From NCBI GenBank assembly GCA_964582545.1, contig CAZOSB010000002.1, forward strand, positions 62,001-126,000: DNA of 64,000 nt, in the 5' to 3' direction. Numbering within the stretch: position 1 is the stretch's first letter; each line of letters opens with the position of its first letter. The notes beneath the pieces were generated by a model, which saw only the letters and a program-made list of their open reading frames with translations, did not search any database and was not told the origin of the DNA. This DNA is from JAVVUJ01 sp964582545 (GTDB taxonomy: Bacteria > Bacillota > Clostridia > Peptostreptococcales > Anaerovoracaceae). This document shows, one piece after another, positions 26,559 through 33,221 of the stretch. Position numbers and translations under genes: made by a program.

Positions 26559-26626
26559 GAATGAAGAAGAGAAATTGCTGACATAAAAGCTATTAAGTTT
26601 TGTACAAGATATACAAAAGCAAACTT

Positions 26627-26655
26627 TTGACAAAGAGAAATAAAAATTCAATGCT
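26627..26655 (+). promoter_or_regulatory. Possible promoter of tip module 2
   Basis: TTGACA at 26627-26632 and AATGCT at 26650-26655 are spaced 17 bp and lie 23 bp before the GTG start. The equivalent position in the other modules keeps a weaker version (TCGACA-N17-AATGAT before 24840). The -10 is poor, so this is tentative. Confidence 0.3.
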
Positions 26656-26678
26656 TCTGTTTTGAAATGAAGCACTAA

Positions 26679-27796
26679 GTGATAAAGAATAAGGCATTTA
26701 GTAGGATTATAGCTATAGTGGTGGTAGCGACAATGCTACTGCAAACATCTTCAGGTGCATTTGCTTCACAAATATTTTTCGAATCAACTAATAAGAATTC
26801 TGTAAAGAGGTTTTAGGAAATTCAACATTATTTGTAGGCACCGATTATATTCAAACTGCCAAACCCAACAGAACAGAAAATAACTACCTGTACTGCGGAG
26901 AACAGTTCGATAGAACCACAGGACTGTACTACCTGAGAGCCAGATATATGAATCCAAGAATAGGCACCTTTATCACACAAGATGCCTACGCAGGAAGCAT
27001 ATTCGACCCAGTAAGCCTGCACAAATACCTATATGCCAATGCAAACCCCGTAACGTACAAAGACCCAAGCGGCTACTTCACCCTAGCAGAAGTAAGCGTA
27101 AGCATGAGCATTTCCACCACATTGAGAGAAGCCCATGCAACAGCAATGTTCAGTGGACTATTAAATGCTTTACATACCTTCATGTCCGGAGGAAGCCAAG
27201 GAGATGTACTTAACTCCTTCTTCGGAGGAATCGGAGCCGGCTACCTCTTCGGAGGAGTAGGGAAACTAGCCCAAATAGGCCCCATGATGAAAGGCTTTAT
27301 GGGAGTCTACTCCTTAGGTGGAATCGGAATGGGTTACTTACAAGCCTATGAAGATTTCGAGAAGGGGAATCAGCAAGCGGGGACGCTGATGCTGATTACA
27401 AGCAGCATAGGAGTTGTTGGTTGGGCTAAGGCATACTTTCCGAAAGATGTAGCTTCTAAGTTTGGGGCTATATTGAAGGATAAGTCTGGTCGGGTTGGGT
27501 TAGGTGATTTAGGTAATGGTAGGTTTGAAAATGCATCTTATCACGGTAAAAAAGGAAATGCAATAAAAAGCAAAGCACCCATAGATGGACAAGCAGCATT
27601 AGATAACTCATTGCCCATAGGTAATAATAGTACAAGAAGGGTTGGTGTAAGTAATGGAGAGATTGTAGTACTAGATGAAACTAGTAAAGGTATATTTCAT
27701 GGACATGTTAGAACATGGAAACAATTATCAAATGAAATGCAATCCGTACTTAGAAAAGCTGGTTTAGCAAATAAAAAAGGAAAGGTGATTGAATAA
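26679..27796 (+). pseudogene. Tip-only Rhs protein with type-17-like toxin, frameshifted after the signal peptide
   Basis: A GTG start at 26679 encodes the same signal peptide as the other tip modules. One base is missing near 26792-26800 relative to the modules at 24840 and 28706 (their A-A-T-A-A-G-G-C-A-T-T-C), so the frame ends at TAG 26814-26816 after 45 residues. The Rhs core (26873-27499) and tip (27500-27793) remain open in the other frame and could be translated from ATG 26948, without a signal peptide. The 98-residue tip has G-N-G-R-F-E-N-A-S-Y-H-G, N-G-Q-A-A-L-D-N-S and F-H-G-H-V-R-T-W, matching my memory of polymorphic toxin type 17. Toxin and immunity frames are intact, so either the module is a silent tip donor or the break is recent. 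Confidence 0.75.
26873..27499 (+). repeat. Rhs core/pretoxin repeat, copy 2
   Basis: 627-bp block aligned without gaps to the other three. Near its end this copy reads K-F-G-A-I-L-K-D instead of K-F-G-S-I-L-K-D, through several clustered substitutions just before the junction. Confidence 0.93.
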
Positions 27797-28368
27797 TGAA
27801 AAATTTTATTTCATTTCATCTTTCAGAAACAATAGATTTTACTATAGAATTACCTTGTGAAAAATCTATGGTATATAGATATGATGAAATAACTGTGACC
27901 CTTCATAATAAGAAAGATAAATTTATTTTATATTCAGATGACTTTATTATTGAAGCAATTGTTCGATTATATAATGCATTACAAAAAATATTAAATAATG
28001 AACGTATTTTAGATGATAAGCTAAATTTTGAGGATATTGGATTATGGTATAACAAATATCTTCATAGCATCGATGAAGGAAATAATGCTGAAGAAGAACT
28101 AAACTTACAGTATTTACTATGGGATACTCATTCTAGGATAGGAACGACTACTTGGATGTATAGATTAAATGACAACATAATTATAGAAGTTACTCCCACT
28201 TATCGATACCACTTTGAAGAGTCTAAAGGGAAGAAGGACTTTATTCAATTTTCCGATTTTGTCGATGGATATAAACCTTTGGCTAAAATCACAATAGATG
28301 AAAGTATTATAGAAAAATGGTTAGGAACTTGCAAAGAAATCTTAGAAATAATAAATATTAATGATTAA
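27796..28368 (+). CDS. Probable immunity protein for the type-17-like tip
   Basis: The ATG shares one base with the toxin stop (TAATG), showing tight translational coupling. The 190-residue, acidic, cytoplasmic protein contains L-L-W-D-T-H-S-R-I-G-T-T-T-W-M-Y and E-V-T-P-T-Y-R-Y-H-F, then F-S-D-F-V-D-G-Y-K-P-L. These are features of a family seen beside polymorphic toxins, though I cannot assign a number with confidence. It is AT-rich and unrelated in sequence to the other immunity candidates here. Keeping this gene intact while the toxin gene is frameshifted makes sense if protection is still needed against sibling cells. Confidence 0.65.
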   Translation: MKNFISFHLSETIDFTIELPCEKSMVYRYDEITVTLHNKKDKFILYSDDFIIEAIVRLYNALQKILNNERILDDKLNFEDIGLWYNKYLHSIDEGNNAEEELNLQYLLWDTHSRIGTTTWMYRLNDNIIIEVTPTYRYHFEESKGKKDFIQFSDFVDGYKPLAKITIDESIIEKWLGTCKEILEIININD

Positions 28369-28390
28369 TTAAAATATATTTTATCGAATA

Positions 28391-28586
28391 GCACCCAAAG
28401 CGAACCAAAGGGGAGAACCTTTGAGCAGTTTTGCAAGAATGTTCCCTTTGGGCGAGTATCCAGTTTCCTGAGGGAAAACACTGTTGCAAGGATACAGTTT
28501 GTTTTCCCTCAGAGAAACTGCACGAGGTCAAAGCCGAACATTCCAAAACTGGGAACCGGGTTTTACCCGTGGTTGGTTTGGGTGTT
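28391..28586 (+). repeat. Structured 196-nt module-boundary element, copy R3
   Basis: Same architecture as R1 and R2. It lies 22 nt after the immunity gene and 119 nt before the next tip gene. The long-range helix and 20-bp apical hairpin are perfectly conserved. The basal helix has a small internal loop where the left arm reads GCGAACC. Confidence 0.85.
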
Positions 28587-28705
28587 GATTGAAGAAGAAA
28601 AATTGCTAACATAAAACTATTAAGCTTAGTACACGTTATACAAAAGAAAACTATCGAGGAAAGCAATTCAAAATTCAATACTTCTATTTTGGAGTGAGGC
28701 ACTAA

Positions 28706-29872
28706 ATGATAAAAGATAAGTCATTTAGTAGGATTATAGCTATAGTGGTGGTAGCGACAATTCTACTGCAAACATCTACAGGTGCATTTGCTTCACAAAT
28801 ATTTTTTGGATCAACTAATAAGGCATTCAGTAAAGAGATTTCAGGAAATTCAACATCATTTGTAAGCACTAATAATATTCAAACTGCCAAGCTTAGCAGG
28901 ACAGAAAATAACTACCTGTACTGCGGAGAACAGTTCGATAGAACCACAGGACTGTACTACCTGAGAGCCAGATATATGAATCCAAGAATAGGCACCTTTA
29001 TCACACAAGATGCCTACGCAGGAAGCATATTCGACCCAGTAAGCCTGCACAAATACCTATATGCCAATGCAAACCCCGTAACGTACAAAGACCCAAGCGG
29101 CTACTTCACCCTAGCAGAAGTAAGCGTAAGCATGAGCATTTCCACCACATTGAGAGAAGCCCATGCAACAGCAATGTTCAGTGGACTATTAAATGCTTTA
29201 CATACCTTCATGTCCGGAGGAAGCCAAGGAGATGTACTTAACTCCTTCTTCGGAGGAATCGGAGCCGGCTACCTCTTCGGAGGAGTAGGGAAACTAGCCC
29301 AAATAGGCCCCATGATGAAAGGCTTTATGGGAGTCTACTCCTTAGGTGGAATCGGAATGGGTTACTTACAAGCCTATGAAGATTTCGAGAAGGGGAATCA
29401 GCAAGCGGGGACGCTGATGCTGATTACAAGCAGCATAGGAGTTGTTGGTTGGGCTAAGGCATACTTTCCGAAGGATGTAGCTTCTAAGTTTGGAAGTATT
29501 CTGAAGGATAAGTCTGGTCAGGTTGGAAAGAGTGATGGTGGAGAAAGTAATAATGAATATGCAGAAAGTATGGCACAGTATCAAAGACTTAAGGAATCGC
29601 TATCACAGAAAGAAATACAAAGTCTTATAAAAACTACAGAGCATGGGGCTGAAAGGCTGCTAGCTAGAGGCTTTACTTCATACGATATAAATGATTTAAA
29701 GTTATCTCCCAGTACTATTATGACGCAAAGTGATGGAGCAAAAGTGTATATTAAAGATGTAGGGGGTAAGCTTAATGTCATTGTAGAAAGCGAAAATGGA
29801 ATTGTAACTGCATTAAAAAATATTAGCCCAAATTCATTAAGTAGACTTGCAAAAAATTATGGTTGGAAATGA
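28706..29872 (+). CDS. Tip-only Rhs protein with an unassigned C-terminal toxin
   Basis: The ATG at 28706 (GGAGTGAGG upstream) gives 388 residues: signal peptide, Ser/Thr/Asn-rich spacer, the 209-residue Rhs core/pretoxin block, then a 114-residue tip beginning after D-K-S-G-Q-V-G. The tip contains T-T-E-H-G-A-E-R-L-L-A-R-G-F-T, D-L-K-L-S-P-S and a basic end, S-R-L-A-K-N-Y-G-W-K. I have the impression of similar sequences at the ends of other Firmicute Rhs and LXG proteins but cannot name the activity. It is the only one of the three short modules that is both unbroken and starts with ATG. Immediate neighbours are a small Cys-rich gene and the last boundary element. Confidence 0.78.
   Translation: MIKDKSFSRIIAIVVVATILLQTSTGAFASQIFFGSTNKAFSKEISGNSTSFVSTNNIQTAKLSRTENNYLYCGEQFDRTTGLYYLRARYMNPRIGTFITQDAYAGSIFDPVSLHKYLYANANPVTYKDPSGYFTLAEVSVSMSISTTLREAHATAMFSGLLNALHTFMSGGSQGDVLNSFFGGIGAGYLFGGVGKLAQIGPMMKGFMGVYSLGGIGMGYLQAYEDFEKGNQQAGTLMLITSSIGVVGWAKAYFPKDVASKFGSILKDKSGQVGKSDGGESNNEYAESMAQYQRLKESLSQKEIQSLIKTTEHGAERLLARGFTSYDINDLKLSPSTIMTQSDGAKVYIKDVGGKLNVIVESENGIVTALKNISPNSLSRLAKNYGWK
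28901..29527 (+). repeat. Rhs core/pretoxin repeat, copy 3
   Basis: 627-bp block aligned without gaps to the others. It ends at the shared junction, which here reads D-K-S-G-Q-V-G because of a G-to-A change. Confidence 0.93.
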
Positions 29873-29881
29873 GAATAAAAG

Positions 29882-30088
29882 ATGAATAAATTTAAATATC
29901 AATGTTGCTTTTGTGGAGAATATATAGCACTCGAGCAAATAACTGAGTTATGTTCTTTAGTAGCTACAGTTAATTGGAATAAAGAACAAGTAGCGCACCA
30001 AGAACAGCAAATGTTTTGTCATGTAAAATGCTTTAAGAGTAAATTGGCTAAAAATATTCCTTTCTATATTGAGCATTTGATTGAATAG
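29882..30088 (+). CDS. Small cysteine-rich probable immunity protein
   Basis: The 68-residue product has a C-C-F-C-G-E-Y-I segment near the N-terminus and F-C-H-V-K-C-F near the middle, a likely single zinc-binding site of two CxxC/CxxxC-type pairs. It starts 9 nt after the toxin stop, with only a weak ribosome binding site, so translation may be coupled. Position between toxin and boundary element is the same as for the other immunity genes, which is the main reason for this call. No other function is suggested by the sequence. Confidence 0.6.
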   Translation: MNKFKYQCCFCGEYIALEQITELCSLVATVNWNKEQVAHQEQQMFCHVKCFKSKLAKNIPFYIEHLIE

Positions 30089-30157
30089 TAAAATTTTTAT
30101 AAAAAGCATAATAATTTATTTAAAGATGAAATTAATTAAATCATTCTTACTCAAAAA

Positions 30158-30354
30158 GACACCCATTGCCTACAAGTGGGGAAAACCTTTGAGCAGTTTT
30201 TTAAGAATGTTCCCTTTGGTCGAGTATCCAGTTTCCTGAGGGAAAACACTGTTGCAAGGATACAGTTTGTTTTCCCTCAGAGAAACTGCACGAGGTCAAA
30301 GTCGAACATTCCAAAACTGCGAACCCGATTTTACCCATGGAAGGCTTGGCTGTC
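30158..30354 (+). repeat. Structured 197-nt module-boundary element, copy R4 (terminal, diverged)
   Basis: The central region (long-range helix and apical hairpin) is nearly identical to R1-R3, but both ends have diverged together. The basal helix is now GACA/TGTC, CCA/TGG and GCCT/AGGC instead of the GAACC/GGTT type. Retention of pairing with different bases indicates selection for structure. No Rhs tip follows; the next gene is an unrelated flavoprotein, so R4 marks the end of the array. Confidence 0.82.
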
Positions 30355-30548
30355 ATGTGAATAAAAATGTTAGATTAAAGATTTTTTATCTATTATTTAA
30401 ATCCCTATAGTTACTTAAATAAATTAATTGTAATAAGGAAAGCCATAGAACATAATTTTACGAGTCAAAACCGTAAACTACTTCCTATTGAAAGAGTAAG
30501 AAGAATCGAGTATACTTATATAAAGGTCACAAGAAGGGAGTGTTATAA

Positions 30549-31175
30549 ATGAAAGTTATCGCAATCAACGGAAGCCCAAAGAAAGACGGAAATACCGGTA
30601 CATTAATTAAGGTAATGGCAGAGGAATTGACAAAAGAGGGCATAGATGTAGAAATCATAAACATAGGAAATCAATCGATTCATGGATGTATTGGCTGCAA
30701 TTATTGTGCAGATTCAGAAGACAATCTATGCGTTTATAAAGAAGATATTACCAATGAAGTAGCCGTGAAAATGCGGCAAGCAGACGGATTGATACTAGGT
30801 TCGCCCACTTACTACGCAGGTATTGCCGGAACGATGAAGTCCTTTTTAGATCGGATTTTTTATACAAGTTCTGGACATTTTCAGTATAAGGTGGGAGCGT
30901 CTATCGCATCGGTCAGGCGTGCTGGTGGTGTTGACGTAATACACCAACTGAACAACTATTATCAACTTGCAGAAATGGTGATTCCGCCATCTCAATATTG
31001 GACAGCGGTTTACGGAGCCGAAAAAGGCGAAGTATTGCAGGATGGAGAAGGGATGCAGACCGCTATAAAAAATGCAAGAGCCATGGCTTGGTTACTTAAG
31101 GTGATCGATGCTAGTAAAGGAAAAATAGCTAACCCAGCTGCAGAGGAACGTGTTTGGACCAATTTTATCCGATAA
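30549..31175 (+). CDS. NADPH-dependent FMN reductase / iron-sulfur flavoprotein family
   Basis: The 208-residue flavodoxin-fold protein begins with I-N-G-S-P-K-K-D-G-N-T, an FMN phosphate-binding loop. It has G-C-I-G-C-N-Y-C-A-D followed by a further Cys, a pattern seen in iron-sulfur flavoproteins and related quinone/azo reductases, and G-S-P-T-Y-Y-A-G near residue 80. It probably passes electrons from NAD(P)H or ferredoxin to small acceptors in the cytoplasm. A GAAGGGAG ribosome binding site precedes the ATG. The ferredoxin-nitroreductase gene starts 32 nt after its stop, so the two redox proteins are likely co-transcribed. Physiological substrate unknown. Confidence 0.85.
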   Translation: MKVIAINGSPKKDGNTGTLIKVMAEELTKEGIDVEIINIGNQSIHGCIGCNYCADSEDNLCVYKEDITNEVAVKMRQADGLILGSPTYYAGIAGTMKSFLDRIFYTSSGHFQYKVGASIASVRRAGGVDVIHQLNNYYQLAEMVIPPSQYWTAVYGAEKGEVLQDGEGMQTAIKNARAMAWLLKVIDASKGKIANPAAEERVWTNFIR

Positions 31176-31207
31176 CACAAAACCTGGCAATTAAAGAAGG
31201 AGAAAAA

Positions 31208-31984
31208 ATGATAACCCTAAATAAATCCCAATGTAAACAATGTGGCAAATGTGTGAGGATTTGCCCCTTTACCGTACTTAAAATGAAGGATGGATATCCG
31301 GAGCTTGAAGCGAATAAACCCTGCATCAATTGCTATCATTGTGTCTGTGTCTGCGAGGACGATGCTTTATCCCCCGAGCTGAAATCCGAGGAAGATGCAC
31401 TTGCGTTACAAGAAGATAAGGACTTTTCTGATAAATTGTCAAAGCTGATAAAATCCAGACGATCCATTAGAAAGTATAAAGATCAAGCAATCGAAAGAGA
31501 AGTTCTTCTTTCTGTATTAGATGCAGTAAAGATGTGTGCCAGTGCCAAAAACCAACAGCCCGTCAAGTGGGTAATCGTAGAAGGTAAAGATAAAACCAAA
31601 GAAATTATGAACATGGTGTTAGATTGGGTGTCTGAAACCGGAAATAGCCCTGAAATTCAATCAGAATATCAGGCTGGAAACAATGTGGTCACCTTAGATG
31701 CTCCCAACCTGCTGATTTGTTATGCGGACGAAAGAACGATTGCCCCACAAGTGGACTGCATGATTGCTGTCACATCAGCAGAGCTGTTGCTAAATGCTCA
31801 TGGCATTGGCACTTGCCATGCAGGGTATCTGAGACGTATCAGTAATTCCAGCGAAGATATCTTAAAATATCTGGGAATCCCCGAAAAGCATCAAGTTTGT
31901 GGTATATTGACAGCCGGTTATGCAGAACGTGAAACCTATCCGAAGCTACCCAAAAGGAATGCGCCGGAAGTGAAGTGGATTTAG
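31208..31984 (+). CDS. Ferredoxin-nitroreductase fusion protein
   Basis: From the ATG at 31208, which has an AAGGAG site 4-10 nt upstream (an ATG at 31154 lies inside the previous gene), the product has 258 residues. The N-terminal 70 residues form a two-cluster ferredoxin: C-K-Q-C-G-K-C-V-R-I-C-P, then C-I-N-C-Y-H-C-V-C-V-C. The rest is a nitroreductase-fold FMN domain starting R-R-S-I-R-K-Y-K and containing A-K-N-Q-Q-P-V-K-W. Such fusions are common in anaerobes and reduce nitro groups, quinones or unknown flavin-dependent substrates with electrons from ferredoxin. Pairing with the upstream flavoprotein suggests a small electron-transfer unit. Confidence 0.88.
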   Translation: MITLNKSQCKQCGKCVRICPFTVLKMKDGYPELEANKPCINCYHCVCVCEDDALSPELKSEEDALALQEDKDFSDKLSKLIKSRRSIRKYKDQAIEREVLLSVLDAVKMCASAKNQQPVKWVIVEGKDKTKEIMNMVLDWVSETGNSPEIQSEYQAGNNVVTLDAPNLLICYADERTIAPQVDCMIAVTSAELLLNAHGIGTCHAGYLRRISNSSEDILKYLGIPEKHQVCGILTAGYAERETYPKLPKRNAPEVKWI

Positions 31985-32008
31985 TGTTTAAATTACTATT
32001 TTCAACAC

Positions 32009-32221
32009 TTACTTAGTTTTATCATACTCCATTAATAATTCATCAACTAAGTATTCATCACTTCTGCAATGCATATCGCTGATTCCTTCACTGATTAGCT
32101 GATACAATTCTGAGTAATAAAATATTTTTAAAGCCTCCTCGTGACTAAGGGAGGCTTTTTCAGCAAAGCTCCATATAATCCTTGCATATTTATGTTGTAG
32201 CAATGTTCTATTTGCTAACAT
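32009..32221 (-). CDS. DUF3791-family protein
   Basis: A 70-residue helical protein from the ATG at 32221; a GTG at 32233 would add four residues but sits too close to the AAAGGAA site. It has the DUF3791 look: a short N-terminal helix, A-x-K-A-S-L-S-H-E-E-A-L-K-I-F-Y-Y-S-E-L, then a C-terminal Y-L-V-D-E-L. DUF3791 proteins are often encoded beside DUF3990 proteins. Here it overlaps the end of the DUF3990 gene by 14 nt, so it is its translationally coupled partner. A role as antitoxin or accessory factor is inference. Confidence 0.72.
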   Translation of the reverse strand: MLANRTLLQHKYARIIWSFAEKASLSHEEALKIFYYSELYQLISEGISDMHCRSDEYLVDELLMEYDKTK

Positions 32222-32702
32222 TGACTTTTTCACTTCCTTTAAAAATTAAATGATGGTTAACTATCATTTCGTTTATTATACAAATTTGATTATTAGGTTT
32301 ATGGAATTTCAATCGTCCTAAAGCCTCCGCTTCATCAATCAGCTTATCAAAAAATAATTCTAACGTATCATATATCTTATCATTTGCCACACCACCTACA
32401 ATCATGTCAAATTCCTTATATCTCATTGATCCCGATCTACATGCAAGGATGAAATGTAACCATTCGCTGTTATAGTCTTTAAATTCTTTGATTAAATACT
32501 TTTCATTTAACAATTCTAGGTGAAGTTCATAGGTGTTTACTATGGCTTCCCGGTTTCGTCTCTGAAATTTTTCTGTCCACCTCACAGCTTGATCTTTGAT
32601 TGGTGTTACATAAAACCCCTTTCCAAAATCTAAATTTGCCCTTGAATATTTAAGATCGGGTTTCTCTATTTCGCAATAAGATCCGTGATATACCAACATC
32701 AT
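32208..32702 (-). CDS. DUF3990-family protein, ADP-ribosyltransferase-like fold
   Basis: The 164-residue protein begins L-V-Y-H-G-S and has F-G-K-G-F-Y-V-T about 25 residues later. This pair of motifs, typical of DUF3990, resembles the H...Y positions of the diphtheria-toxin-like ADP-ribosyltransferase fold. A later Glu would be needed for classical transferase chemistry and I cannot place it with certainty. The start overlaps the previous gene's stop by 4 nt (ATGA), and the next gene overlaps its end, so the three form one unit. From family knowledge and gene pairing this could be a toxin-antitoxin or effector system acting by nucleotide or protein modification; that remains inference. Confidence 0.72.
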   Translation of the reverse strand: MMLVYHGSYCEIEKPDLKYSRANLDFGKGFYVTPIKDQAVRWTEKFQRRNREAIVNTYELHLELLNEKYLIKEFKDYNSEWLHFILACRSGSMRYKEFDMIVGGVANDKIYDTLELFFDKLIDEAEALGRLKFHKPNNQICIINEMIVNHHLIFKGSEKVNVSK

Positions 32703-32914
32703 ATCACCTTTTTATCCTTCATTAACGAGACAATATCATTTACGATATACTCTTTTCCTTGGGTATGCAAAATATCGTAACAAGGTAAGATATAATCTTG
32801 TAAGATATGAGTTTTTTCCATCATTGCGTTGCATATTTCTTTAGGAGTTTTATTCATTTTGCTAGAAATATTTTCAATGCAAAAAATAGCAAAAAGCAAT
32901 TCTTCTTTTTTCAT
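32699..32914 (-). CDS. DUF3791-like small helical protein
   Basis: The 71-residue protein (K-K-E-E-L-L-F-A-I-F-C-I-E, then C-N-A-M-M and I-V-N-D-I-V-S-L-M) has the size and helix pattern of DUF3791, though less clearly than the gene at 32009. It is the first gene of the three-gene unit, overlapping the DUF3990 gene by 4 nt. Two small related partners flanking one DUF3990 protein is notable: one may be the antitoxin and the other an adaptor, or they may protect against different alleles. Confidence 0.6.
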   Translation of the reverse strand: MKKEELLFAIFCIENISSKMNKTPKEICNAMMEKTHILQDYILPCYDILHTQGKEYIVNDIVSLMKDKKVI

Positions 32915-33044
32915 TCTTCACCTCATAATTTTTTAACATCTTAATTATGCCTTACAAAATTTAGTTTTTCAATATAATTTATCAAAATTCATGTAAAGTC
33001 TTTAATATTACGAAATATCTTTGAAAACAAAATGACTGAATAAT

Positions 33045-33108
33045 AAAAAAGGTGGCTTCGCCACGTTAGTGCGGGCGTTGCCCGCAAATTTAAGCGGTAA
33101 CCTTTTTT
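33045..33108. repeat. REP-like palindromic element, complete copy
   Basis: Outer arms AAAAAAGGT and ACCTTTTTT pair, enclosing two perfect hairpins, GTGGC-TTC-GCCAC and GCGGGC-GTT-GCCCGC. A partial copy with the same core occurs at 46051. It is non-coding and lies between the DUF3990 unit and gdhA. It is followed by another hairpin (GAAATATCG/CGATATTTC, 33118-33139). It is probably a dispersed palindromic or MITE-type element. Confidence 0.7.
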
Positions 33109-33143
33109 GATATTCCAGAAATATCGTAAGCGATATTTCCTAC

Positions 33144-33183
33144 ATAATAAAAAAAGACACTTTGAGTAAAACAAAGTGTCTTT
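33144..33183 (-). terminator. Rho-independent terminator of gdhA
   Basis: A perfect 12-bp stem (AAAGACACTTTG with CAAAGTGTCTTT, 7-nt loop) is followed on the minus strand by a T-rich run, 39 nt past the gdhA stop codon. Confidence 0.88.
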
Positions 33184-33221
33184 AATAAAATCTTTTTAAG
33201 ATGTTAGAATCGTTATTCCGT

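Noticed and set aside
26348..28702. Minus-strand open frames of 78-114 codons across the folded elements (26348-26584 and 28358-28702)
   Set aside because: They lie over the repeat, change length from copy to copy, lack ribosome binding sites and are explained by the conserved stem sequences.
24990..29050. Repeated 64-codon antisense frames opposite the Rhs core (24990, 26828, 28856)
   Set aside because: They are shadows of the conserved core codons on the other strand.
24523..30354. The four 196-nt elements as a CRISPR array
   Set aside because: Spacing is about 1.8 kb with genes between, and the repeats are far too long.
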